Source of the DNA: Streptomyces griseomycini
GTDB lineage: Bacteria > Actinomycetota > Actinomycetes > Streptomycetales > Streptomycetaceae
Direction: 5' to 3'
Assembly (NCBI RefSeq): GCF_014203535.1
Contig: NZ_JACHJI010000009.1
Location: 186,001 to 250,000 of the forward strand
DNA length: 64,000 nucleotides
This document shows, piece after piece, positions 34,933 through 42,591 of this stretch. Below the pieces are notes generated by a model that did not search any database, was not told the origin of the DNA, and was given only the letters and a program-made list of their open reading frames with translations. Made by a program: the position numbers and the translations under genes. The stretch's first letter is position 1; every line of letters starts with the position of its first letter.

Positions 34933-36797
34933 CCCCGCCCCCCAACCGTCGCCGTCGGACCGCGGCGAACGGCACCGCCCCGGCTCACAACCTCCCCCGC
35001 CGCGGCACGGTCCGCCGGGCCCAGGTGATCAGCACGTACGGTGTCGGGTCGCTCATCGCCGTCGACCACGAGTCCTTCGTCGTCTCGGGGCTGGACGAGG
35101 CCGACCGCAGCTGGCGCAGGGACGAGTCGCCCGTCGTCCATGAACGGCGACTGGCCCGACTGCTCGATGTCGACCACTTCCGACTGCCACCGGCGTCCGA
35201 CGACACCAGCAAGGACGGCCTTCGGGTCCGCCGTTTCCCCTTGATGCACTCGTGTCCCGAGTGCAACGACCTGCAACCGCACCGCGACTTCTCCCCACCG
35301 GCAGGTCGAAGCATCTGCGGCACGTGCGAGGTGGATCTCGTCCCCTCCCGTTTCGTCGTCGCCTGCGAGGCCGGGCACCTCGACGAGTTCCCCTACTGGC
35401 AGTGGGTGCACCGCTCGCCCGACCGTGATTCCGCGAGGATCGGCAAGTGCGGCGGCAAGCTCAGGATGCGCACGACAGGACGCACCTCCTCGCTCCGCTC
35501 GATCGTCATCTCCTGCACCTGTGATCAGGTGCCCGAGGTCTCGATGGAGGGTTCCTTCCGCAGGAACGCGCTGAAGGACCTGCGCCTCACCTGCCGAGGT
35601 GCCCGCCCGTGGCTCGGCTCCTCCGCGACGGACCCGGCGGGGTGCGGGCTCCCGTTGCGCACCCTGCAGCGCGGTTCCTCGTCGGTGTGGCAGCCGGTGC
35701 TGAAGTCGGCGCTCTCCATCCCTCCGTGGAGCAGTGGTCGTGCCGATCCGCTCGCGGAACACTGGGCCGCGCTGCGCCAGTTCGACGACCGTGAGCACAT
35801 CCGGATCTACCTCCAAGGAGCGTTCCAGGGCAACTGCCCGGTCCCGCTGGACGAGGTCATGGCCCTGCTCGACGCGGAACGCGAGGAGGACCCGGAGGAC
35901 GACAAGGCACCCAGCTTCGACCACCGCTATCGCGCCCTCCGCAACAAGGAGTACGAGCGTCTGCGCTCGGGCAACGACGAGAGCGAGCAGTCCCGTGACG
36001 AGCAGTTCGTCTGTGAGACGCCACTCGGTGACCCGAGTGTGCTCCAACCGCTCGGGATCACCGGTCCGATGCTGGTGAAGAAGCTTCGCGAGGTGCGGGC
36101 CCTGAAGGCGTTCACCCGCCTCGTCGACGCCGAGTCGACGACCGATGCGAAAGAAATGCCGCTCTCCGAGAAGCCGCTGCGCTGGCTGCCGGCCATGGAG
36201 GTCCAGGGCGAGGGGGTCTTCCTGCGCCTGGACGAGAGCCGCCTGGACTCCTGGGAGAAGGCGTCGGCCGTGGTGGATCGGGTCGAGCGCATGCGTACCG
36301 CTCACCAGCGGGTGCTCGAGCAGCGGGCCGACGACCCGAACCGGGCCGTGCCGTCCCCGGCGACCCCTCGCATGGTGCTGTTGCACACCCTGGCCCACGT
36401 CCTCATCAACGAGTGGAGCCTGGAGGCGGGCTATCCGTCCGCCTCCTTGCGCGAGCGCCTGTACGCCGCGGACGACATGGCCGGAGTACTGATCTACACG
36501 GCGACGAGCGACTCGGCGGGAAGCCTCGGCGGCCTCGTCGCCCAGGGCGAACCGGAGCTCCTCGACCGTGCGGTGCGTTCGGCGATCCGCCGGGCCGAGT
36601 GGTGCTCCTCCGACCCGCTCTGCATGGAGGCCGAGGCGGCCGGCTCGACCGGGACGAATCTCGCTGCCTGCCACGCCTGCGTGATGCTCCCGGAGACGAG
36701 CTGCGAGCACAACAACATCCTGCTGGACCGCGCACTGCTGGTGGGCACTCCGGATGATCCCTCGGTGGGATTCTTCCGGCAGGTACCGACGGGCTGA
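34929..36797 (+). CDS. drmB: DISARM-type DUF1998 protein DrmB (module B)
   Basis: 622-aa partner of DrmA. The N-terminus shows the family start RGTVRRAQVISTYGVGSLIA. A four-cysteine cluster follows (CPEC about 109-112 and CGTC about 130-133), and the DUF1998 domain fills the C-terminus, with LLHTLAHVLINE, then SDSAGSLGGLV and a second Cys cluster (WCSSDPLC...CHAC...C, about 558-595). In DISARM, DrmB plugs into the DrmA helicase and together they load on DNA. The start overlaps the drmA stop (ATGA). It is the last gene of the operon; no drmC phospholipase-D-like gene follows, and a minus-strand remnant ends 9 bases away. Confidence 0.85.
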   Translation: MTPPPNRRRRTAANGTAPAHNLPRRGTVRRAQVISTYGVGSLIAVDHESFVVSGLDEADRSWRRDESPVVHERRLARLLDVDHFRLPPASDDTSKDGLRVRRFPLMHSCPECNDLQPHRDFSPPAGRSICGTCEVDLVPSRFVVACEAGHLDEFPYWQWVHRSPDRDSARIGKCGGKLRMRTTGRTSSLRSIVISCTCDQVPEVSMEGSFRRNALKDLRLTCRGARPWLGSSATDPAGCGLPLRTLQRGSSSVWQPVLKSALSIPPWSSGRADPLAEHWAALRQFDDREHIRIYLQGAFQGNCPVPLDEVMALLDAEREEDPEDDKAPSFDHRYRALRNKEYERLRSGNDESEQSRDEQFVCETPLGDPSVLQPLGITGPMLVKKLREVRALKAFTRLVDAESTTDAKEMPLSEKPLRWLPAMEVQGEGVFLRLDESRLDSWEKASAVVDRVERMRTAHQRVLEQRADDPNRAVPSPATPRMVLLHTLAHVLINEWSLEAGYPSASLRERLYAADDMAGVLIYTATSDSAGSLGGLVAQGEPELLDRAVRSAIRRAEWCSSDPLCMEAEAAGSTGTNLAACHACVMLPETSCEHNNILLDRALLVGTPDDPSVGFFRQVPTG

Positions 36798-36805
36798 AGC
36801 AAGCC

Positions 36806-37303
36806 TCACCGCCCGCTCTCCGCGTGGGTGGCCTCGCAGCGGCTCTGTGCGCGGTCGAGCACCTCGTCCGCGTCGTAGCCGTGAGCCCGGAGCCAGCGGA
36901 GGAAGTCCGTGACGATGTCGATCACGGACTCCTCCGCCACCGCCCGGCCCACCCTGCCGGGCCCCGGTTCGTAGGAGCAGGTCGGCGGCCTCAAGGCCGC
37001 GTACAGGTCCAGCAGCACCTCGACCCGCGTCACCGACGGGTCCCGCAGGTGACCGTCCGGTGAGGTGAGCCCGGTGGCCAGTTCGCACCACGTGACCTTG
37101 CGGTCCTCGCGGAGCTGGACGCCCCAGCGGTCGGTGAGGGCGTCGACGAGTGTCATGCCCCGACCGCCCTCGGCGTCGACGTCCGCGGCGACGAGGGCGG
37201 GCAGGGCCCGCGTGTCGGGGTCGTGGACCTCGATGCGCAGGTGCGTCTCGCTCATGGACACCACGAGCGAGCCCGGGGTGCCGACGCCGACGTGCGTGAT
37301 TCC
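36806..37303 (-). pseudogene. 5'-truncated RsbW-like ATP-binding protein
   Basis: From about 37303 leftward the translation matches the C-terminal part of Streptomyces anti-sigma-factor-type ATPases: ITHVGVGTPGSLVV, HLRIEVHDPD (G1 region), EGGRGMTLVDALTDRWGV (G2 region), then a C-terminal extension. The N-terminal helix and N-box (ELVxNA) are missing, and upstream the frame runs into unrelated sequence that is the other strand of a DUF397 remnant. It cannot bind ATP properly. It looks like one end of a deleted WhiJ-type cluster. Its 3' end lies against the right edge of the defence island. Confidence 0.7.
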
Positions 37304-37393
37304 AAGGACACGGACGCCCTTGTGGTCACCGTGACGCACCGCACCTGGGCATCCTTCCTGCAAGCACTCAAGGACGACCGGCTGGCTCGCTGA
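37292..37393 (+). pseudogene. 5'-truncated DUF397 gene
   Basis: Thirty-three codons ending in TGA encode VRDSKDTDALVVTVT then HRTWASFLQALKDD, which is the C-terminal half of a DUF397 (BldB/AbaA-type regulatory partner) protein: the VRDSKDP-like motif, a short strand and the W-F-L helix. The N-terminal half with the conserved W..SSYS motif is absent. It overlaps the truncated ATPase on the other strand by a dozen bases around GTGCGTGATT, which both genes could encode, so a deletion through short shared sequence is plausible. Confidence 0.65.
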
Positions 37394-37587
37394 CCCGAGG
37401 GTTCGCAGCCACCTGTGGTGGAAGAGCACGCTCAGGCCGCTCACCGGTTCGAAGGACGGTGAGCGAGTGACGTCCGGCCGGCCGCCTCCACAGTGCCTCC
37501 CTCCCTCGGTTCCGCGCGTGGCCTGCGCGGGATGCGGACATGTAGGACGCTCCTCGTAGGACAGGGGAGTTCAAGGAGCAGAGGATC

Positions 37588-37884
37588 GTGAGCGCACAGC
37601 GTGCGGAGGCACCGACCCCCGCACCACTGCAGCTGAGGACCATCGGCGATATCCGGGCTGCCCTGCGGTCCGGACACGGCTTTCCCGGCGACCAGGAGAC
37701 CTTCGAAGCAGATCTCCAGCGTGCGCTGGAGGCCTCGTCGGAGACGGATCTCCATGCGGTCGCCACCGTGATCGTCGACTACCGGGGGCGGATTCGTCTC
37801 TATCAGGACCCCGACTTCGACATCGCCGTGCAGGAGGGCACCGACCTGGCAGCACGACTGAAGCAGGACGGTGAGAAAGCGTGA
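37588..37884 (+). CDS. DUF6247 family small protein
   Basis: 98-aa soluble protein with the layout of DUF6247: a Pro-rich start, RTIGDIRAALRSGHGFPGDQ, an acidic helix and VDYRGRIRLYQDPDFD. GTG start after AAGGAG (9 bases). In Streptomyces these genes often precede a RelE/ParE-like gene and have been treated as antitoxin-like. Here the overlapping GTGA start at 37881 opens only a 14-codon frame ending at 37925, so the usual partner is missing or destroyed. Antitoxin role is inference. Confidence 0.6.
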   Translation: MSAQRAEAPTPAPLQLRTIGDIRAALRSGHGFPGDQETFEADLQRALEASSETDLHAVATVIVDYRGRIRLYQDPDFDIAVQEGTDLAARLKQDGEKA

Positions 37885-38085
37885 GCGGTGCGATCGCGGC
37901 CGCTACCGCACGGGCCGCCCAATGAGCGAAGGACTTAGGAGTCGAACAGGATCTGGAAGTGCTGTGCCAGAAGCTGGAAGAGACGCATCGGCGAATCCGG
38001 CGGGCTCTGGGGGCGGATTCGCCAGGCGTGTCACCCTACAGGCCGTCTCGTGGAGCGTTCGACAACCTGCCCCACTTCCGGCCCA

Positions 38086-38124
38086 GAAGTCGCTCAAGCT
38101 TTCATGAAGTCGTTCGGCTTTCAT
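38086..38124. repeat. Imperfect tandem pair, about 20 bases each
   Basis: Two adjacent copies beginning GAAGTCG and ending GCTTTCAT (38086-38105 and 38106-38124), differing in the middle by two substitutions and one base of length. Possibly a local duplication in degraded sequence. Confidence 0.4.
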
Positions 38125-38190
38125 CAAGGGTGGTGGCGGCAGCCGGGGCATGACGCCGCCAAAGGGCCGACGGCGTCCTCCGGACCGGCG

Positions 38191-38219
38191 GCCGGGGCCG
38201 GGGCCGGGGCCGGGGCCGG
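38191..38219. repeat. GCCGGG hexamer array
   Basis: Nearly five head-to-tail copies of GCCGGG. Simple-sequence array in a non-coding strip, a likely slippage hotspot and possibly able to form G-rich structures. Confidence 0.6.
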
Positions 38220-38386
38220 TGGTGATGATGCCGTCGCCCGTCGGTGCGGAGGTCGATCACCTGCCGGGTCGCGGCGGGGCGTGTCACGGACGGGGGGTTC
38301 CTCCGGGAACAGTGCGGGCGAGGAGCCGGTGACCGGCCGGCGGTGTGCGGCCCGTACCGCCGGCCGCCGTGCCGTCACCGCGCCGC

Positions 38387-38845
38387 TCAGCCCTCGACGT
38401 CGAGCGCCGTGCCGTACAGCCGGTCCACCTTCAGGCGGATGACCAGGCGGCGTTCGGCGACCAGTTGCTCGAGGAACGCGTCCTCGTCCTCGGGCCTCGC
38501 CGCTTGCGGGAGCATCTCGAGCAGTTCGCGTCCGACCGCGTCGCCGGGGACCGTCGTGACGGCGGAGACCTCGGCCTCGCCCTCGGCGACGGCGAACGAC
38601 CACACGTCGCCGCCCGTCACGTGCAGTGCCGCGCGCGGGTCGCGCCGCAGGTGGCCGACCTTGACCCGGTCGGCCGTGGTCGAGAACCGCGCGATGCGGG
38701 CTCCGGGGTCCCAGCTGTACACCATGGTGGTCATGTGGGGGTGGCCACTGCGCTTGACGGTGGCGAGCGTGCCGAACTGCTGCTCGCCGAGCAGGTCGGA
38801 GAGGGCCTGGTCGGACAGGGGGCGGGGCGCCGGTCGTCGGGTCAT
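38387..38845 (-). CDS. PPOX-class F420/FMN-dependent enzyme
   Basis: 152-aa split beta-barrel flavoprotein of the pyridoxamine-phosphate-oxidase-like superfamily. The characteristic sequence is FGTLATVKRSGHPHMTTMVYSWD at the N-terminus, followed by the phosphate-binding TTADRVKVGHLRRDPRAALHV stretch. Many actinobacterial members reduce or oxidise substrates with F420 and are annotated as TIGR03618-type F420-dependent enzymes. The ATG at 38845 was chosen because the homologous core starts soon after; no strong ribosome site is present. Substrate unknown; cytoplasmic. Confidence 0.83.
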   Translation of the reverse strand: MTRRPAPRPLSDQALSDLLGEQQFGTLATVKRSGHPHMTTMVYSWDPGARIARFSTTADRVKVGHLRRDPRAALHVTGGDVWSFAVAEGEAEVSAVTTVPGDAVGRELLEMLPQAARPEDEDAFLEQLVAERRLVIRLKVDRLYGTALDVEG

Positions 38846-38941
38846 GACGGCGTCAACAGCCGTGGCCGGCCAACGATTCCTCACAAGTCCGCTGCGTTGG
38901 ACCGCAGTTGTGGAAGCGGGCCGGTTCCGCCTGCCCGGGGG

Positions 38942-39778
38942 TCAGTGGACGGACAGGCGGTCCAGGCGCTCGCGGTGCGCCGGGGGCAGGTCGGGGCGTT
39001 CCGCGGCCAGGTTCTCCTCCAGGTGATCGATCCGGGCGGTACCGGGGATCGGGAGGATGACGGGTGAGTGGCCGAGGAGCCAGGCGAGTGCGACCTGCGT
39101 GGGGGTGGCGTCGAGCTCGGCCGCGACGGCGGCGACCTCCGCTTCCGCCCCCGACTCGCCCCGGGCGACCGTGCGCCACGGCAGGAACGCGATCCCCGCC
39201 GCTTCGCAGGCCGCGAGCACGGGCTCGTGTGCGCGGTCGAGCAGGTTGTAGCGGTTCTGCACGCTCGCGATGTCGACGATCCGCCGTGCCTGGTGGAGTT
39301 GGCCGACGGTGACCTCCGACAGCCCGATTCTGCCGATCTTGCCCTCGGTCCGCAGGTCCCGCAGGGTGCCCACCTGGTCGGCGAGCGGTGTCTCGGGGTC
39401 GACGCGGTGCAGCTGGAGCAGTTCGATCCGTTCGACCCGCAGGCGGCGCAGGGCCCGCTCGACCTGGTCGCGCAGGACGGCCGGCCGGCCGTCGAGCTTC
39501 CACTCGCCACCGGGGCCGGTCCGGGCGACGCCGACCTTGGTGGTGACCAGCAGGTCGTCGGGGTAGGGGTGCAGGGCCTCGGCCAGGAGCTCCTCGTTGG
39601 CTCCGCCGCCGTACAGGTACGCGGTGTCGATCAGCGTGATGCCCAGTTCGACGGCCCGCCGGGCGACCGCGACAGCGGTCTCGCGGGCCGGACCCGGTTC
39701 CGTCGGCAGGTGCATGGCGCCGAAACCCAGCCGCCGTACTGCGAAGTCCCCGCCGATGAAGAACGCGGTCGACGTCAT
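38942..39778 (-). CDS. Aldo/keto reductase
   Basis: 278-aa (beta/alpha)8 NADPH-dependent oxidoreductase. The catalytic tetrad is visible: Asp and Tyr in IDTAYLYGGG, Lys in TTKVG and His in LQLHRVDP. The cofactor region ends with VILPIPGTARIDHLEEN. The start has a long GAGGAGGAG ribosome site 8 bases upstream. It lies between the PPOX gene and a degraded region, so no pathway can be read from context. Members reduce aldehydes or ketones; pyridoxal or methylglyoxal reductase-like activity is possible. Confidence 0.87.
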   Translation of the reverse strand: MTSTAFFIGGDFAVRRLGFGAMHLPTEPGPARETAVAVARRAVELGITLIDTAYLYGGGANEELLAEALHPYPDDLLVTTKVGVARTGPGGEWKLDGRPAVLRDQVERALRRLRVERIELLQLHRVDPETPLADQVGTLRDLRTEGKIGRIGLSEVTVGQLHQARRIVDIASVQNRYNLLDRAHEPVLAACEAAGIAFLPWRTVARGESGAEAEVAAVAAELDATPTQVALAWLLGHSPVILPIPGTARIDHLEENLAAERPDLPPAHRERLDRLSVH

Positions 39779-39971
39779 GCGCTGTCTCCTCCTCCTCGCC
39801 CGAGGGGGACGTTAACAACGCGGCCCGCGGTCCGACAGCCCGTTTCCCCGCTCCCGGCGGCGCTGCCGGTCGCGCCGGTGCGGGGCGCGCACCCGCCCGG
39901 TTCCCCCGTCGGGCGGGTGCGCGCCCGGGCGTTCCGGGGCGGGCACCGCGGCCCGTCCCGGAGCGGCGGGA

Positions 39972-40234
39972 TCAGGCGATGGCCAGGCGGACCTCGGCCT
40001 TGTCCGTCCCGGCGAAGGTGAAGTCGAACTGCTCGCGGACCCTGGAGCCGCAGGCCTGCTTCGTCCGGTAGTCGCCGTTGCCCGCGTTGATGCGGACCAC
40101 GGCGCACTTGCCGTCCATCCGGGTGTCCTCGAGCCAGCCGGCCACCTCGCACGGAGCCGCCCGAGCAGCTCAGGGACCAGCCGGCGATCGCGCCGTCGAT
40201 CTTCGGGGACGCCGTGGACGGGCAGGTGGCGGCG
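39972..40234 (-). pseudogene. Frameshifted fragment of a small secreted protein
   Basis: In two frames the strip encodes AATCPSTASPKIDGAIAG then WSLSCSGG (about 40225-40153) and, after a shift, CEVAGWLEDTRMDGKCAVVRIN, with a C-terminus ending AEVRLAIA and stop at 39972. Together these read as one secreted-type domain with paired cysteines, interrupted by a frameshift near 40154. There is no start or signal peptide; its 5' end abuts the GNAT fragment. Confidence 0.5.
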
Positions 40235-40432
40235 CTCGCCGTGCTTGACGTACCGGCGGGTGAAGAGTGTGGTGAAGTAACGGCCCAACGCGGCCTCGCG
40301 GGAGGAGTCGTCGGGGAAGAACCACCGCATCGTCGGGTCGTCGCCGAAGGCTCTGGCGAGGGTTCGGCCGGCCGCCCGAGCGTCACCGGTCTTCGCCGTC
40401 CTCGGGATGCTCGTCATCGGCACGCGGGTCAT
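40235..40432 (-). pseudogene. Truncated GNAT acetyltransferase, N-terminal part only
   Basis: Starting at ATG 40432 (or 40417) the product reads RTAKTGDARAAGRTLARAFGD then DPTMRWFFPDD and ends near RRYVKHGE, the typical first third of a Streptomyces GNAT N-acetyltransferase. The acetyl-CoA-binding Q/RxxGxG/A segment is missing, because unrelated sequence starts at about 40234. It cannot be a working enzyme. Confidence 0.55.
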
Positions 40433-40673
40433 TCCGCATTCTTGATGATCTTCGACTTCGGCGGGGGTCCGCACGCGACGGTCAGGGGGGAGCAGGGCCG
40501 GGGATGCGCGTGACGGGGTCGGCGGGCAGCCGCTGCCGGATGCCGTCGGCCTCCGGCAGCGGTCGACAGGGTTCACGGCGAACAGGCCGCCCGACGGACA
40601 ACCGTACGAGCCTGACCGGACGTCACTAGCATTCGACCGACACGTTTGGCACAGCCGACGCACCGGGGGACGG

Positions 40674-41297
40674 ATGCTTGCCGAAGAGTACGGGTACCAG
40701 GTGTCACCGCATCCTGCGGTGGACACGCCCGGGATGCGGGCGCAGGTGGGGCGGATCAGGAAGGCCGCCCACCGCGGGGTCCTCTGGGTGGCCTTGTTCC
40801 TGCTCCTCAAAGTGCTGGTTCTCAGCGCCGTGTTCGGGACGGAACTCCTGCCCTTCCTCGCAGGTCCGGCCGCCTGCGTCCTCGTGGCCGCTTGGGTGTT
40901 GACCACGCGGCTGGGCCCGAAGCGGCTGTTGCGCATCCTGGAGGCCAACCGCTGGCAGGTGTGGCCGTGCCGGCTGGAGAAGGTCCCGGGGAGGTCGTCC
41001 GAGCGCCGCGTCGTGCTGCTGGCCCCGGACAAGAGCGTCGCGGCGTCCTTCCGGGGTTCCGTCCCCACCGACGTCTGGCTCGGGACGGCCGACGGCCGGG
41101 GGGTGCTGTGGTTCGCCGGTGACCTGCGCTTCCCGGCCGTCGCCGCCCTCCCCGGCGGCGCTCCGTTGTGGTACCTCACGCCGGAGACGCCGGAGCAGCG
41201 GGCACCGGAGCCCCAGCGCGGTGGCGACGGCGGCTCGGTCCTCGACGACCTGATCTCCGAGGCCCGTTCGGCGGTCATCTGGAACATGCTGAACTGA
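40674..41297 (+). CDS. Membrane protein of unknown function, two TM helices
   Basis: 207-aa protein. A cytoplasmic N-terminus of about 35 residues precedes two close hydrophobic helices (about residues 37-57 and 60-78), followed by a 120-residue soluble domain with RWQVWPCRLEKV and an acidic, Ser-rich C-terminus. The arrangement is common among Streptomyces hypothetical proteins that form part of small surface complexes. The start has CGGGGGACGG upstream. I recognise no catalytic motif. Confidence 0.7.
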   Translation: MLAEEYGYQVSPHPAVDTPGMRAQVGRIRKAAHRGVLWVALFLLLKVLVLSAVFGTELLPFLAGPAACVLVAAWVLTTRLGPKRLLRILEANRWQVWPCRLEKVPGRSSERRVVLLAPDKSVAASFRGSVPTDVWLGTADGRGVLWFAGDLRFPAVAALPGGAPLWYLTPETPEQRAPEPQRGGDGGSVLDDLISEARSAVIWNMLN

Positions 41298-41343
41298 GAC
41301 CGGCCCGCTCCCGGGGCACTCGGGTGCGGGTACCGGGCACGGG

Positions 41344-41889
41344 TCAGGGTGCGGCGGTGATGCGGGCGACCGCCTCGCGGGTCAGTGCGCGGTCGGACGG
41401 GGTGTCGTCCAGGGCGCGGTGGAGGGTCAGGCCCTCGATGAGGGCGTCCAGTCGGCGGGCCGTGGGCGGAGGGAAGTGGTGTTCCAGGAGGGCGCGGCTG
41501 CGGCGCATCCAGCGGGCGCACAGGGCGCGGTAGGGCTCGTGGCGGGCGGCCAGGGTGTAGAGCTCCTGGGTGAGGATCAGGTCGCGGCGGGGGTTCTCGG
41601 AGAGGGTGTGGATGAGGTCGGTGACCGCCTCGCGGGCCTCGTCCGCGGTGGTGGCGCCGCCCAGGTGCTGCTCGAAGACGGCCACCACGTGGTCGGCGTA
41701 GCCGGTGAAGGCCTGGAGCAGCAGGTCGTCGATGCCGGTGAAGTGGTACGTCATCGAGCCCAGCGGGACCCGGGCCCGCGCGGCGATCTTGCGGTGGGAG
41801 ACGCCGGCGACGCCCTCCTCGGCGATCAGGTCGAGCGCCGCCGCGAGGATGCGCTCGCGGCGGTGGGGGTCGGTGTGTCCGGTGGCCAT
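41344..41889 (-). CDS. TetR family repressor
   Basis: 181-aa regulator. The N-terminal helix-turn-helix (residues 10-55) has RRERILAAALDLIAEEG and GVSHRKIAARARVPLGS, and the C-terminal domain is the all-helical ligand/dimer part. The ATG at 41889 lies 10 bases after the stop of the acetyltransferase gene, so the two are one operon. A perfect 16-base palindrome at the acetyltransferase start codon (42485-42500) is the probable operator, giving autoregulation. Confidence 0.85.
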   Translation of the reverse strand: MATGHTDPHRRERILAAALDLIAEEGVAGVSHRKIAARARVPLGSMTYHFTGIDDLLLQAFTGYADHVVAVFEQHLGGATTADEAREAVTDLIHTLSENPRRDLILTQELYTLAARHEPYRALCARWMRRSRALLEHHFPPPTARRLDALIEGLTLHRALDDTPSDRALTREAVARITAAP

Positions 41890-41899
41890 ACGGGCGGGA

Positions 41900-42484
41900 T
41901 CAGATCGTGCGGACCGGGCGGGCCGGGTTGCCCACGGCCACGACGTTCGCCGGGACGTCCTTGGTGACCACCGCGCCGGCGCCGATGACGGAGTTGTCAC
42001 CGATGGTCACGCCGGGGCAGACGATCACGCCGCCGCCGAGCCAGACGTTGTCGCCGATGGTGATGGGCAGCGCGGCCTCGAGCTTGTCGCGGCGGGGCTG
42101 CGGCTCCACGGGGTGGGTGGGGGTGAGGAGCTGGACGTTCGGGCCGATCTGGCAGTCCTCGCCGATGGTGATCCGCGCGACGTCCAGCGCGGTCAGGTTG
42201 TAGTTGACGAAGGTGCGGGCGCCGATGCTGATGTTGCTGCCGTAGTCGACGTACAGCGGCGGGCGCACCTCGGCGCCCTCGCCCACCGAGGCGAGGAGCT
42301 CGGTCAGGATCGGCCTCGCCTCGGCGGGGTTCTCGGGGTAGACGGCCTGGTAGCGGGCCGCGAGTCGCATCGCGCGCTGCAGACGGCGGGCGATCTCCGG
42401 GTCGTCGGCGATGTAGAGGTCGCCCGCGAGCATGCGCTCGAGGTTCGTGCGCGGGTCGTTCGCGAAGTAGTCGTCCGTCGGCAT
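41900..42484 (-). CDS. Sugar O-acetyltransferase (Maa/LacA/NodL type)
   Basis: 194-aa left-handed beta-helix acyltransferase. The N-terminal maltose-acetyltransferase motif (ERMLAGDLYIADDPEI) precedes hexapeptide repeats (IGEDCQIGPNVQLLTP, IGDNVWLGGGVIVCPGV, IGDNSVIGAGAVVTKDVP). The catalytic His lies in LTPTHPVEP. It transfers acetyl from acetyl-CoA to sugars, often as detoxification. The ATG at 42484 follows directly on the palindrome, with no ribosome site, so the mRNA is probably leaderless. The TetR gene follows in the same operon. Confidence 0.88.
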   Translation of the reverse strand: MPTDDYFANDPRTNLERMLAGDLYIADDPEIARRLQRAMRLAARYQAVYPENPAEARPILTELLASVGEGAEVRPPLYVDYGSNISIGARTFVNYNLTALDVARITIGEDCQIGPNVQLLTPTHPVEPQPRRDKLEAALPITIGDNVWLGGGVIVCPGVTIGDNSVIGAGAVVTKDVPANVVAVGNPARPVRTI

Positions 42485-42500
42485 GCGTACGATCGTACGC
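42485..42500. promoter_or_regulatory. TetR operator overlapping a leaderless promoter
   Basis: A perfect 16-base palindrome, GCGTACGATCGTACGC, touches the acetyltransferase ATG. On the minus strand it contains TACGAT, a good -10 element, 7 bases before the A of the ATG. Repressor bound here would cover -10, start site and start codon at once. Confidence 0.7.
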
Positions 42501-42591
42501 TCCAAGGCGTGCGCGGGTCTGTACATCGGCCCACGAGCCCGAACGTCGGCCCGCGGGTGTGCACGTCGGCCCGCGGGCGCGCCCGGCGACG

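Larger units (their letters stand above)
37885..38386. other. Scarred non-coding strip with repeats
   Basis: About 500 bases without a convincing gene. It includes a stop-interrupted reading from about 37944 with VEQDLEVLCQKLEETHRRIR that looks like a helical protein fragment, an imperfect tandem pair (38086-38124) and a GCCGGG tandem array (38191-38219). This probably represents decayed sequence next to the orphan DUF6247 gene. Confidence 0.4.

Noticed and set aside
36806..36900. drmC gene after drmB
   Set aside because: The sequence after drmB is the minus-strand 3' end of the ATPase remnant; no HKD phospholipase motif is present in either strand up to 38 kb.
38191..38219. CRISPR-like array
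   Set aside because: It is a continuous hexamer array without spacers.
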